Counted from the first letter of the stretch, positions 1-5,946 are shown. The stretch is DNA of 64,000 nt from an uncultured Bacteroides sp. (GCF_963675905.1 NZ_OY780936.1:3791946-3855945); one strand, 5' to 3'. Notes: generated from the sequence alone by a model not told the origin. Program-made: numbers and translations.

Positions 1-1
1 T

Positions 2-793
2 GAAACAATCTATGATGCAGCACAGAGTTTCTTTAGCAGAGAGAGAATTGAGCAACCAGAGATCAGGACTTCACATGTTGTAAAAGGACGCATTCCACAA
101 GCAATACATAAACCTGCTAATCAATTATTAGAATCAGACAAGACAATATACTATGAGCGCGCAGCATTCAGCTTTGATATTCCAACCGTTTATGAGACTA
201 TTGAAGGAAATAAGCTAAACTTATCAGTTGTGGGAGTCAGAGCATATAACAGAGAGAACCTTTACAGTAAGAAGTCTGCCGAACGTTTCTCAGTTGCTAT
301 TGGTTTCAAGAATCAGGTTTGTTGCAATATGTGTGTCAGTACGGACGGATTGAAGAACGACATAAGAGTTACAAGCAGCAGAGATTTATACCAAGCTGTC
401 TTAGAGTTGTTCAATCAGTACAATCCTGCTAAACATATCCACTTAATGCAATCATTAGGAGATTCCCATTTATCAGAACATCAATTCTGCCAGATATTGG
501 GTAAAATGAGATTATATCAGTGCTTGCCACAAGGTTACCAGAAACGATTACCTAGAATGTTACTTACTGATTCACAGATAAACAATGTAGCTAGGTCTTA
601 TATCAGTGATGAGAACTTTGGTTCATTAGGCAATGACCTGAATATGTGGAAATTCTACAATCTCTTAACAGGAAGCAATAAGAGTTCATATATAGATTCA
701 TTCTTAGACCGTTCTTTGAATGCTACAGAAATTGCACAAGGAATTAATAACGCGCTGCACGGAGATGAACAGTTTAAATGGTTCATTGATTGA
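2..793 (+). CDS. DUF3871 family protein, 5' end outside window
   Basis: The reading frame is open from base 2, so the gene starts upstream of the window; the first ATG seen (230) is internal. The visible 263 residues match the Bacteroidales DUF3871 family: the stretches SHVVKGRIPQAIHKP, YYERAAFSFDIP, NRENLYSKK and SYIDSFLDRSLNATEIAQG are family hallmarks as I remember them. Biochemical function is unknown; the family is common on Bacteroides plasmids and integrated elements, which fits the recombinase and RadC-like genes that follow. No membrane segment or signal peptide is visible in this part. A terminator-like hairpin follows 10 bp after the stop. Confidence 0.85.
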   Translation, partial: ETIYDAAQSFFSRERIEQPEIRTSHVVKGRIPQAIHKPANQLLESDKTIYYERAAFSFDIPTVYETIEGNKLNLSVVGVRAYNRENLYSKKSAERFSVAIGFKNQVCCNMCVSTDGLKNDIRVTSSRDLYQAVLELFNQYNPAKHIHLMQSLGDSHLSEHQFCQILGKMRLYQCLPQGYQKRLPRMLLTDSQINNVARSYISDENFGSLGNDLNMWKFYNLLTGSNKSSYIDSFLDRSLNATEIAQGINNALHGDEQFKWFID

Positions 794-803
794 TTGGTTG
801 GGA

Positions 804-829
804 GAAGGGTGTCTGTTTAGGCATCCTTC
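804..829 (+). terminator. Terminator-like hairpin after DUF3871 gene
   Basis: GAAGGGTG (804-811) pairs with CATCCTTC (822-829), with one G-U pair and a 10-nt loop, followed by TTCTTTT. The position just after the stop codon fits a rho-independent terminator. Confidence 0.55.
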
Positions 830-842
830 TTCTTTTACAAGG

Positions 843-869
843 ATATTCACTTCTACTACTAGTGAATAT
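843..869. repeat. 9-bp-arm inverted repeat
   Basis: ATATTCACT (843-851) and AGTGAATAT (861-869) are perfect inverted arms around a 9-nt spacer, about 80 bp before the recombinase start codon. It could be an operator or a recombinase site; nothing in the sequence decides between these. Just before it (833-846) lies TTTTACAAGGATAT, which recurs exactly at 2388-2401. Confidence 0.45.
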
Positions 870-950
870 TGCACTGATTATTAGCAGATTATATTTCATC
901 TCCTAATAAACACATTCACTTTCACTTATAAACTTATAATACAGAACATT

Positions 951-1538
951 ATGTCACTAAAATATTCAATCACAACAGCCGATTATATGGAATGGGATGA
1001 AATGACAAACTTAGTCAGGAAATTGGCTAAAGATGGAGACTACAAGATGTCTCTTCTTATATCAATTGGCTCTTTCTGGGGATTACGGATTTCAGATATA
1101 TTGCTTCTTAGATGGAAACAGATTCTAAATGTAGAAGAATTCACCATACAGGAGAAGAAAACAGGTAAATCCAGAACTATCAGGATTAATCAGCAATTAC
1201 AGAAACATATAGCAGATTGCTACGAGCATATTAATCCGATTGGAATTAATGCACCAATCCTTGTAAGTCAGAAAGGAACAGTTTACTCAGTACAGAGAAT
1301 CAATATCCTTTTAAAAGAGACGAAGAAGAAGTACAAGTTAAAGGTGAAGAATTTCTCCTGTCATTCCCTTAGAAAGACATTTGGTCGGCAGGTTTATAAT
1401 TTGAATGCCGAGAATGGAGAGTTGGCTCTTATAAAGTTGATGGAGCTATTCAATCATTCTTCTGTTGCCATTACAAAGAGATACTTGGGATTAAGGCAGG
1501 AGGAGATTCTAGAAACATACGATTGCCTGAGTTTCTGA
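951..1538 (+). CDS. Tyrosine recombinase, catalytic domain only
   Basis: 195 residues that fit the catalytic half of the phage integrase family. Visible active-site elements are the first Arg in GLRISDIL (about residue 46), a beta-hairpin Lys in KKTGKSRTI, the H-x-x-R box in HSLRKTFG, the second His in NHSSVAITKRYLG and the nucleophile Tyr in the same segment. The usual N-terminal core-binding (SAM-like) domain of about 100 residues is absent, and no fused upstream frame supplies it. ATG 951 lies at the beginning of the domain. Full-length XerC/D-type enzymes have about 300 residues. It probably serves the element carrying the neighbouring DUF3871 and RadC-like genes, but its sites cannot be read from the sequence. 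Confidence 0.85.
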   Translation: MSLKYSITTADYMEWDEMTNLVRKLAKDGDYKMSLLISIGSFWGLRISDILLLRWKQILNVEEFTIQEKKTGKSRTIRINQQLQKHIADCYEHINPIGINAPILVSQKGTVYSVQRINILLKETKKKYKLKVKNFSCHSLRKTFGRQVYNLNAENGELALIKLMELFNHSSVAITKRYLGLRQEEILETYDCLSF

Positions 1539-1544
1539 TTTAAC

Positions 1545-1604
1545 GGGTAAGACAAAAGAATGAGATGGTTAGTCTTATAAACCCCATCTCAAAATGTCCT
1601 ACCC
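1545..1604 (+). other. Nested RNA stem-loop downstream of recombinase
   Basis: An outer stem GGGTAAGAC (1545-1553) with GTCCTACCC (1596-1604), 8 of 9 pairs, encloses an inner stem GAGATGG (1562-1568) with CCATCTC (1584-1590). There is no U-tract directly after it, so it is a weak candidate for a simple terminator; it may stabilise an mRNA 3' end or be part of the element's repeated structured DNA. Confidence 0.4.
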
Positions 1605-1630
1605 TTATCAGGTAGAAAAATTATAGAACT

Positions 1631-1740
1631 TTCCTCTTATAAGGGAATGACAATTTTCATACCTTCATTATATGATTCCCGCGTTAAATCTAGTTACTCA
1701 TTATATCTACCCAGATTGCTTTAGAACAAATTTAAAGCAT
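1631..1740 (+). promoter_or_regulatory. Leader of radC-like gene, degenerate copy of island leader
   Basis: The stretch holds TTCCTCTTATAAGGGAATG (1631-1649), like the CCTTTATAAGG motif at 2534 and 4133, then TTCCCGCG (1677-1684), and a hairpin GCTTTA/TAAAGC (arms near 1718 and 1734) ending 8 bp before ATG 1747. The order of parts resembles the better conserved leaders in front of 2674 and 4237, so it is listed as a possible diverged fourth copy. Confidence 0.3.
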
Positions 1741-1746
1741 ACAATT

Positions 1747-2202
1747 ATGAGTAACATTTATAAGGTCAGCGAGGTTAAGATAACCTACCATCCCAAAGTG
1801 AAAGCATCAGAACGTTTAAGAGTTTACAGCTCCGCAGACGTTTACAAACTACTGATAGAGAACTTCTATGACAAAGACACCATTGAACATAAGGAGTCGT
1901 TCAAAGTCGTTCTACTAAATCAGGCTAATAAAGTCTTAGGTGTGACAAGCATATCAGAAGGTGGCATAAGTGAGACTACAGCAGATATAAGGATTATATT
2001 ACAAGCTGCTATTCTGTCTAATGCATCCGGAATTATTCTTTCTCACAACCATCCATCAGGAAATATTCAACCAAGTAAAGACGATAACAACTTAACTCAG
2101 AGGGTTAAAGAGTCTGCCCAAATAATGAGAATAAGCCTACTAGATCACATAATTGTAAGCAGTGAGACTTACTACAGCTTTACTGATGAAGGACTAATTT
2201 GA
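1747..2202 (+). CDS. RadC-like JAB domain protein
   Basis: 151 residues from ATG 1747. An in-frame ATG at 1672 exists, but the 25 extra residues do not fit the family and overlap the leader repeats. The JAMM metal site of the RadC/JAB family is plain: SHNHPSGN followed at the right distance by the S-x-x-D part in PSKDD. MPN/JAB hydrolase-fold proteins of this type are very frequent on Bacteroides mobile elements. Their role is unsettled and the old link to DNA repair is doubtful. The length equals that of the short, HhH-less RadC proteins of mobile elements. The gene is followed by about 470 bp of non-coding, highly structured sequence. Confidence 0.88.
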   Translation: MSNIYKVSEVKITYHPKVKASERLRVYSSADVYKLLIENFYDKDTIEHKESFKVVLLNQANKVLGVTSISEGGISETTADIRIILQAAILSNASGIILSHNHPSGNIQPSKDDNNLTQRVKESAQIMRISLLDHIIVSSETYYSFTDEGLI

Positions 2203-2242
2203 TATTTTTTCACTTTTTCTTTTCTAAACAAACGCTTTTCTC

Positions 2243-2250
2243 TATATTTG
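2243..2250 (+). promoter_or_regulatory. Promoter -7 element TATATTTG
   Basis: TATATTTG matches the Bacteroidetes -7 consensus TAnnTTTG, but no clear -33 TTTG is present. The element lies between perfect inverted arms AAACGCTT (2230-2237) and AAGCGTTT (2291-2298), which could form an operator or a DNA cruciform. Transcription would start near 2257, at the first hairpin of the structured region. Confidence 0.45.
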
Positions 2251-2256
2251 TACCAA

Positions 2257-2525
2257 TTCCGAAAGCGGAAGTACTTTTTTAGAAAAAACGAAGCGTTTAA
2301 CATATTATCCTTGTTCAGAAAATCGCCAAATTTAAGAACAATCCAAGGATAGTAGGGACAGACGTTCACGTTCATTGCGCATACCCTTTTTACAAGGATA
2401 TACAATATGGGCGTGGGCTGTTTCTATTATTTGGATTGTGGGTGTTTGGCGATACCTCTGGACAGATGATAGGGCAGTTCCCACGCCTTCGTTGTGTTTA
2501 ATCGCTAACCAAGGGAACAGTTAGC
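2257..2525 (+). ncRNA. Candidate structured non-coding RNA region
   Basis: No open frame fits here, but base-pairing is dense. Hairpins are TTCCG/CGGAA (2257-2270), a bulged stem ATCC-TTGTTC (2307-2316) with GAACAA...GGAT (2336-2350), and AGGG/CCCT followed by a T-run (2354-2391), which could end a transcript of about 135 nt. Downstream, GGCGTGGG (2410-2417) pairs perfectly with CCCACGCC (2480-2487), while the overlapping GTTCCC (2477-2482) pairs with GGGAAC (2513-2518); the two pairings exclude each other. GCTAAC/GTTAGC (2504-2525) brackets the latter. The pairings are seen in the sequence; the RNA gene is inference. I recognise no known RNA family. Confidence 0.4.
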
Positions 2526-2533
2526 AAATAAAT

Positions 2534-2657
2534 CCTTTATAAGAAAAATACAATTACCATCCTATTACGCACGCGAATAAAAGGCATACAACACTCTTGT
2601 TGTTAGTTCCCATGCTTTGTAACTATACTAACGCCAACCAGAGGGAATTGGAAAGCA
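2534..2657 (+). promoter_or_regulatory. Repeated pseudoknot-type leader, copy B
   Basis: The leader begins with CCTTTATAAGAAAAATACAAT (2534-2554, counted from the CC) and ends 16 nt before ATG 2674. Its core has TTCCC (2607-2611), TGCTTT (2613-2618), GGGAA (2643-2647) and AAAGCA (2652-2657), in the order a-b-a'-b' of an H-type pseudoknot. A flanking stem GTTAG (2602-2606)/CTAAC is also possible. The same layout precedes the gene at 4237, and a third related core lies at 2475-2525. The position just before the start codon suggests control of translation or mRNA stability. Confidence 0.5.
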
Positions 2658-2673
2658 CAAACATATTAAGATT

Positions 2674-2982
2674 ATGACTTACGAACAAAAGAAATCTATT
2701 ATCAATCAATTGGTACAGATAATGAATATGGATAAAAGCAATGCATTACCTAAAATTGCTTATCTTACTAAAGTGAAGATGCAATTTGGACTCACAAAAG
2801 AGGATTTCGATGCAGCATTACAAATGAATGGAGGGACGTCTTACCAATTTGTAAAAGAGATGAATCAAGTGGACAGGCTTCAATTCCTTTATATGGCTTG
2901 TGAGATAGTTGAAGCAGGTGGAGCTCCATCCCAACAGGCTGCAAATTATTTAATGGCGCTTCAAAGAGAATTAAGCAATTAA
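2674..2982 (+). CDS. Small hypothetical protein of island
   Basis: 102 residues, mainly predicted helix, no signal peptide or membrane segment: it begins MTYEQKKSIINQLVQIM and ends MALQRELSN. I do not recognise a family. It is placed 22 bp before the transpeptidase-like gene on the same strand, so the two probably share a transcript controlled by the structured leader in front of this gene. The central part (TKEDFDAALQMNG) resembles the helical repeats of tellurite-resistance TerB-like proteins only loosely, and no function is claimed. Confidence 0.65.
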   Translation: MTYEQKKSIINQLVQIMNMDKSNALPKIAYLTKVKMQFGLTKEDFDAALQMNGGTSYQFVKEMNQVDRLQFLYMACEIVEAGGAPSQQAANYLMALQRELSN

Positions 2983-3004
2983 AAACAATAGTAACAAATA
3001 ATGA

Positions 3005-4081
3005 ATGATGAGAGCATGTAATTTCTCTACAAACTTATTATTAGCCATAATGTGCACAAGCTTCATATCATGTTCATCTAAGCAGGACGTGAAGAGACAA
3101 ATAAGTACCATAGATCGTACATTACAGATAAAAGCTACGTCTATCTTAGAAAATAAGCTATCTAAAATTAATGCCTCATCAGGACAAATCATTATAATGG
3201 AAGTTCAATCAGGGCAAATCAAAGCTCTGGTTGGACTTGAACGGAAAGATAGTAGAAACTATCAATCATGTTCCAACTTTGCTACACAAAGCCCAACAGG
3301 TCTGATGCACCCAATTTCTTTGTTAGCCGCGTTGGAAACTGGAAAGGTGAGTTTGTCTGATAAAGTCGATGTTGGAAACGGAATCTACCTTGTAAATGGC
3401 GAGAAACTGATAGACCATAATTGGCAAAGAGGTGGATATGGTAAAATCACAGTAGAGCAAGGTTTAGCTTGCGGTTCAAACATTGCAACTTATAAGACTA
3501 CGGAAAAAGCTTTTGGTGATAATCCACAAGCATACTTTGACATTCTTGCTAAAATGAGCTATGGTAAACCAGACAGTGTTGCAGGAATAGATAATCTTAA
3601 ACCCGCATCTTTTGTAACTCCCAAAGATCGGAACTGGAGTAATACATCTTTTGCTTGGTTCTGCATTGGTTATAAACAACTCATTTCACCAATTCAAACT
3701 TTGACTTTCTATAATGCAATTGCTAATAATGGGAAAATGGTTAAGCCTCAACTTTATAAGGACTCTACGGTGATCATAAATCCTCAGATTGCTTCAAAAG
3801 AAACGATACAGAATATTCACCATGGATTAGAAAGAGTAATTACAGAAGGATTAGGAAAACCAGCCTCCATTGAAAAAATATCAATTGCTGGGAAAACAGG
3901 AATAATAAGCCTAAATGACAAAGAAGAAATCTTTAGACTAGAATTTTGTGGATACTTTCCTGCTAGAAACCCACAATACACAGCAATTGTAATTATTAAT
4001 AAGAAAGGACTTCCAGCCTCTAGTGGACTAATGGCGGGTGATGCATTTAAACAGGTCGTTGAATATCTAATGAAGAAATAG
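3005..4081 (+). CDS. Transpeptidase-like lipoprotein with altered active site
   Basis: 358 residues with the fold pattern of class B penicillin-binding protein transpeptidase domains: VQSGQIKALVG, FYNAIANNGKMVKP and a KTG box (residues 297-299, AGKTGI). An N-terminal hydrophobic stretch ending FISC (Cys23) looks like a lipoprotein signal, so it is probably anchored facing the periplasm. The first catalytic box, normally S-x-x-K in a P-G-S-T-F-K-P context, reads PTGLMHP (97-103): the Ser position is Gly99 and the Lys position is His102. The second box reads GSN (157-159) instead of SxN. It therefore probably cannot acylate substrate in the standard way and may only bind peptidoglycan. Start ATG 3005 (or 3008) follows the 102-residue gene by 22 bp. 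Confidence 0.8.
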   Translation: MMRACNFSTNLLLAIMCTSFISCSSKQDVKRQISTIDRTLQIKATSILENKLSKINASSGQIIIMEVQSGQIKALVGLERKDSRNYQSCSNFATQSPTGLMHPISLLAALETGKVSLSDKVDVGNGIYLVNGEKLIDHNWQRGGYGKITVEQGLACGSNIATYKTTEKAFGDNPQAYFDILAKMSYGKPDSVAGIDNLKPASFVTPKDRNWSNTSFAWFCIGYKQLISPIQTLTFYNAIANNGKMVKPQLYKDSTVIINPQIASKETIQNIHHGLERVITEGLGKPASIEKISIAGKTGIISLNDKEEIFRLEFCGYFPARNPQYTAIVIINKKGLPASSGLMAGDAFKQVVEYLMKK

Positions 4082-4132
4082 ATAATAATCTAGAAAACGT
4101 TTTGAGGCAGCAGGTAAGTAATTGAGTTGTTG

Positions 4133-4220
4133 CCTTTATAAGGTAAATACAAGCGTACAGTAAGAACTGTTAGTTTCCACGCTTTATCCTAAAATGGCTA
4201 ACCAGAGGAAACCGGAAAGC
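4133..4220 (+). promoter_or_regulatory. Repeated pseudoknot-type leader, copy C
   Basis: The leader begins CCTTTATAAGGTAAATACAA (4133-4152). The core is GTTTCC (4173-4178), GCTTT (4181-4185), GGAAAC (4207-4212) and AAAGC (4216-4220), again in a-b-a'-b' order, and ends 16 nt before ATG 4237. Relative to the copy at 2607-2657, stem a/a' has changed from C-G to T-A at the same pair (TTCCC/GGGAA to TTTCC/GGAAA), so pairing is kept. That is direct evidence for a conserved structure. Confidence 0.5.
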
Positions 4221-4236
4221 ATCAATAAATTGATTT

Positions 4237-4701
4237 ATGAGAAAATATATTCTGTTCATTCTATTAGCATTTATGACTAGTTTGTCTATGTCTGCACAAA
4301 CTAGATATTTACGAGCAGACAAAGTCTCAGATGTAGACGGTCAAAACTCTGAAGCAGCAGACTGTGTTATAGCTTTTGATGATAGTGAAAAGTCTGTTAC
4401 AGTTTATGGTACTTATGCAGACTTTCAAAAGAGTGATGCAGCCTTATTTGTTGAATATGATAAGCTTGAACAAGGTTACGTGAAAGGATTTGGTAATTGT
4501 CAATTCTGTGAAGGTGTTACTAGTACAGGTAAAGATATTTATATGGTTTATTACACTGACAGATTAGACTCTAGGACTTATCTTTCTTTCGTTTCAAAAA
4601 GTGGTATTTCTATGAAGCTTAGAATTGTTAATAAAAGTAGTTATGATTATGAAGATGAAAAAGCTAAAGCGAAAATTAGAGGTAGAAAGCGTAAGAAATA
4701 A
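4237..4701 (+). CDS. Small secreted hypothetical protein
   Basis: 154 residues with a clear Sec signal peptide (MRKYILFILLAFMTSLSMSAQ), so the mature protein of about 134 residues is periplasmic or exported. It has two Cys residues close together (CQFCEG, about residue 88) that could form a disulfide or bind metal, several beta-type stretches, and a very basic C-terminus (KAKAKIRGRKRKK). No family recognised. It is preceded by its own copy of the structured leader and is the last intact gene before the tRNA. Confidence 0.7.
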   Translation: MRKYILFILLAFMTSLSMSAQTRYLRADKVSDVDGQNSEAADCVIAFDDSEKSVTVYGTYADFQKSDAALFVEYDKLEQGYVKGFGNCQFCEGVTSTGKDIYMVYYTDRLDSRTYLSFVSKSGISMKLRIVNKSSYDYEDEKAKAKIRGRKRKK

Positions 4702-4707
4702 TAAGAT

Positions 4708-4741
4708 GTAGATGCGTCTGAGTGGTCTAAGGGGCGCGCTA
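4708..4741 (+). other. Possible relic of a tRNA 5' half
   Basis: The stretch AGATGCGTCTGAGTGG (4714-4729) and the following CTAAGGGGCGCGCT resemble the acceptor/D-arm of the intact tRNA-Ser at 5328 (AGATGCTCGAGTGG...), with two single-base insertions and several substitutions. No anticodon arm follows. It could be a tRNA fragment left by element insertion or chance similarity to a conserved D-arm. Confidence 0.25.
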
Positions 4742-4865
4742 ATAATTTGTTGTTAGAGGATTCTATTCATTTGCTGTTATTCTTCTATCCAAGGAGAAAT
4801 CCGATAATTTGTGATTAATGAATACTGCACCTAGAACAACTTGTCGTGAAATGGACATATTCTAA

Positions 4866-5030
4866 AGCACATATGCGATAAATGCTTTAACTATTACAAG
4901 TGGAAGTGGAACAACCACAATGACTATTGAAGAACTCACTGATACAAAATTAACTTTAACTTCTACTTACGTAGAGGATGGAAAGACTCAGACAGATACT
5001 TTTGTCCTATACAAGCAAAGTAAGAAGTAA
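4866..5030 (+). pseudogene. C-terminal remnant of lipocalin-like protein
   Basis: An open frame without its own proper start encodes the peptide TSGSGTTTMTIEELTDTKL, then LTSTYVEDGKTQTDTFVLYK, ending TAA 5028-5030. This is the last beta-strand pattern of the small Bacteroidales lipocalin-like lipoproteins. A stop at 4863 precedes it and no matching N-terminal part is visible upstream, so it is a truncated relic. An internal ATG at 4920 could give only 36 residues. Confidence 0.5.
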
Positions 5031-5327
5031 GATTTCATTCTGGATTTATTAGGAGACGGCAGATGGAGCAATTCATTTGCTGTTCCTTATAAGATCAAAT
5101 TCCATGATTCATTATGATACAAGCGAAGAATTATCTAACTTTGCAAACAATGATGCTTGAGAATATCATTCCTCTTATTTGAGAATGTTACTACTGGCAT
5201 AAGATCGTGAGATAGAAAATTGTTATTAACTCAATCTTGATTTAATGAAGTAAGTTAAACCATGAGTTAAACCAGCAAAAATAAGGGTTACTAAATTATG
5301 GTGTAATATCCTGATTGTCACACAAAA
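5031..5327. other. Non-coding stretch before tRNA-Ser
   Basis: No credible gene. It holds ATTCATTTGCTGTT (near 5069), also found near 4767, a CCTTATAAG motif (near 5085) like the island leaders, and the short direct repeat GTTAAACCA twice near 5255 and 5267. It may be the edge of the decayed element; no attachment-site duplication of the tRNA end was found. Confidence 0.35.
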
Positions 5328-5415
5328 GGAGAGATGCTCGAGTGGTTGAAGAGGCACGCCTGGAAAGCGTGTAAACCTCTAAAGGGTTTCGCGAGTTCGA
5401 ATCTCGCTCTCTCCG
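5328..5415 (+). tRNA. tRNA-Ser (anticodon GGA)
   Basis: An 88-nt class II tRNA: acceptor stem GGAGAGA (5328-5334) pairs with TCTCTCC (5408-5414), discriminator G5415, D-arm GAGTGGTTGAAGAGG, anticodon stem CACGC/GCGTG around loop CTGGAAA (anticodon GGA, reading UCC/UCU), a long variable arm (AACCTCTAAAGGGTT) and T-arm GCGAGTTCGAATCTCGC. CCA is not encoded. A terminator hairpin lies immediately downstream. Confidence 0.96.
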
Positions 5416-5420
5416 CACAG

Positions 5421-5455
5421 AAAGACAGTTTCAGGATAAAGAGGCTGTCTTTTTT
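5421..5455 (+). terminator. Terminator of tRNA-Ser
   Basis: AAAGACAG (5421-5428) pairs with CTGTCTTT (5445-5452), followed by a T-run, 6 bp after the tRNA end. Confidence 0.75.
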
Positions 5456-5473
5456 ATGCTCTTTTTTAAAAAG

Positions 5474-5587
5474 ATCTGCTACCTGCTACCAAATTGAATT
5501 TAATTCATTGAAAACTAAATAATTAAATTGGTGGCAGATAAACTTTTTAAACAATTTATCTGCTACTATTGTCTACCATCTGCTACT
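5474..5587. repeat. Cluster of RTCTGCTACY repeats
   Basis: ATCTGCTACC (5474-5483), its inverse form GGTGGCAGAT (5530-5539), and ATCTGCTACT twice (5558-5567, 5578-5587). The first and second lie in a larger imperfect inverted repeat through AATTTAATT/AATTAAATT. Related copies occur in the intergenic region near 54381-54458 (TAGTAGCAGATAG, TAGTAGTAGATAG). Function unknown. Confidence 0.5.
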
Positions 5588-5631
5588 AGTATTTTGCTGA
5601 GAACACCAAATTATAAATGCTGATTTGCTCA

Positions 5632-5839
5632 TTATTCACAGATTGAAAATAGCTTTATCAACAGCCTATTCACCTGTTATCAACAATCTTTCAACAGGTA
5701 ATTCACAAGTTATTCACATAAGAATTGCAAATTATCCACGTCCTATTAACAGGTTATCCACATCTTGTTAACAGTTTATCCACGGTGTTTTAACAGGTTG
5801 TTCACCAGCTATTAACAAGTTATTCACCGGTTATTAACA
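5632..5839 (+). other. Candidate replication origin: phased DnaA-box array
   Basis: Exact TTATNCACA boxes lie at 5632, 5710 and 5754; one- or two-base variants (TTATCCACG, TTATTCACC, TTGTTCACC, TAATTCACA, CTATTCACC) at 5666, 5699, 5732, 5776, 5798 and 5820. Boxes at 5710, 5732, 5754, 5776, 5798 and 5820 are exactly 22 bp apart on the same strand. Between them, again offset by 11 bp, lie TTATTAACA-type boxes (5655, 5677, 5743, 5765, 5787, 5809, 5831). About 15 sites therefore sit on an 11-bp lattice. An AT-rich stretch (5845-5865) and another repeat array follow. The layout fits an oriC or an iteron-type plasmid origin. No dnaA or rep gene is nearby. Confidence 0.65.
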
Positions 5840-5860
5840 AAGTATTCCTTAAATATTAAT

Positions 5861-5946
5861 ATTAGGGTCCCGAGGATAATGTTTTATACTCCCGACCCTA
5901 ATATTTCAACCTCCCGACCTTGTTAAATTAGCCTCCCGACCCTAAT
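5861..5946. repeat. CTCCCGACC repeats at 22-bp spacing
   Basis: CTCCCGACCCTAAT at 5889 and 5933, CTCCCGACCT at 5911: the starts are exactly 22 bp apart. An inverted, near-identical copy, ATTAGGGTCCCGAGG, is at 5861-5875. The region between units is very AT-rich, which fits an unwinding element or a second protein-binding array beside the DnaA-box lattice. Confidence 0.6.

Noticed and set aside
2172-2405. 77-codon minus-strand frame across 2172-2405
   Set aside because: It overlaps the RadC-like gene end and the structured RNA region with promoter; composition is not protein-like.
2475-4220. Integron attC sites as explanation of the island repeats
   Set aside because: The GTTAG and CTAAC parts are in the opposite order to attC cores (RYYYAAC...GTTRRRY), and the recombinase lacks the integron integrase layout.
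5328-5415. tRNA-Ser as attachment site for an element on its 3' side
   Set aside because: No second copy of the tRNA 3' end was found downstream, and the sequence after the terminator holds the repeat arrays and core genes.
5632-5839. CRISPR array
   Set aside because: Units are about 22 bp with no distinct spacers and no cas genes; the DnaA-box pattern explains the repeat.
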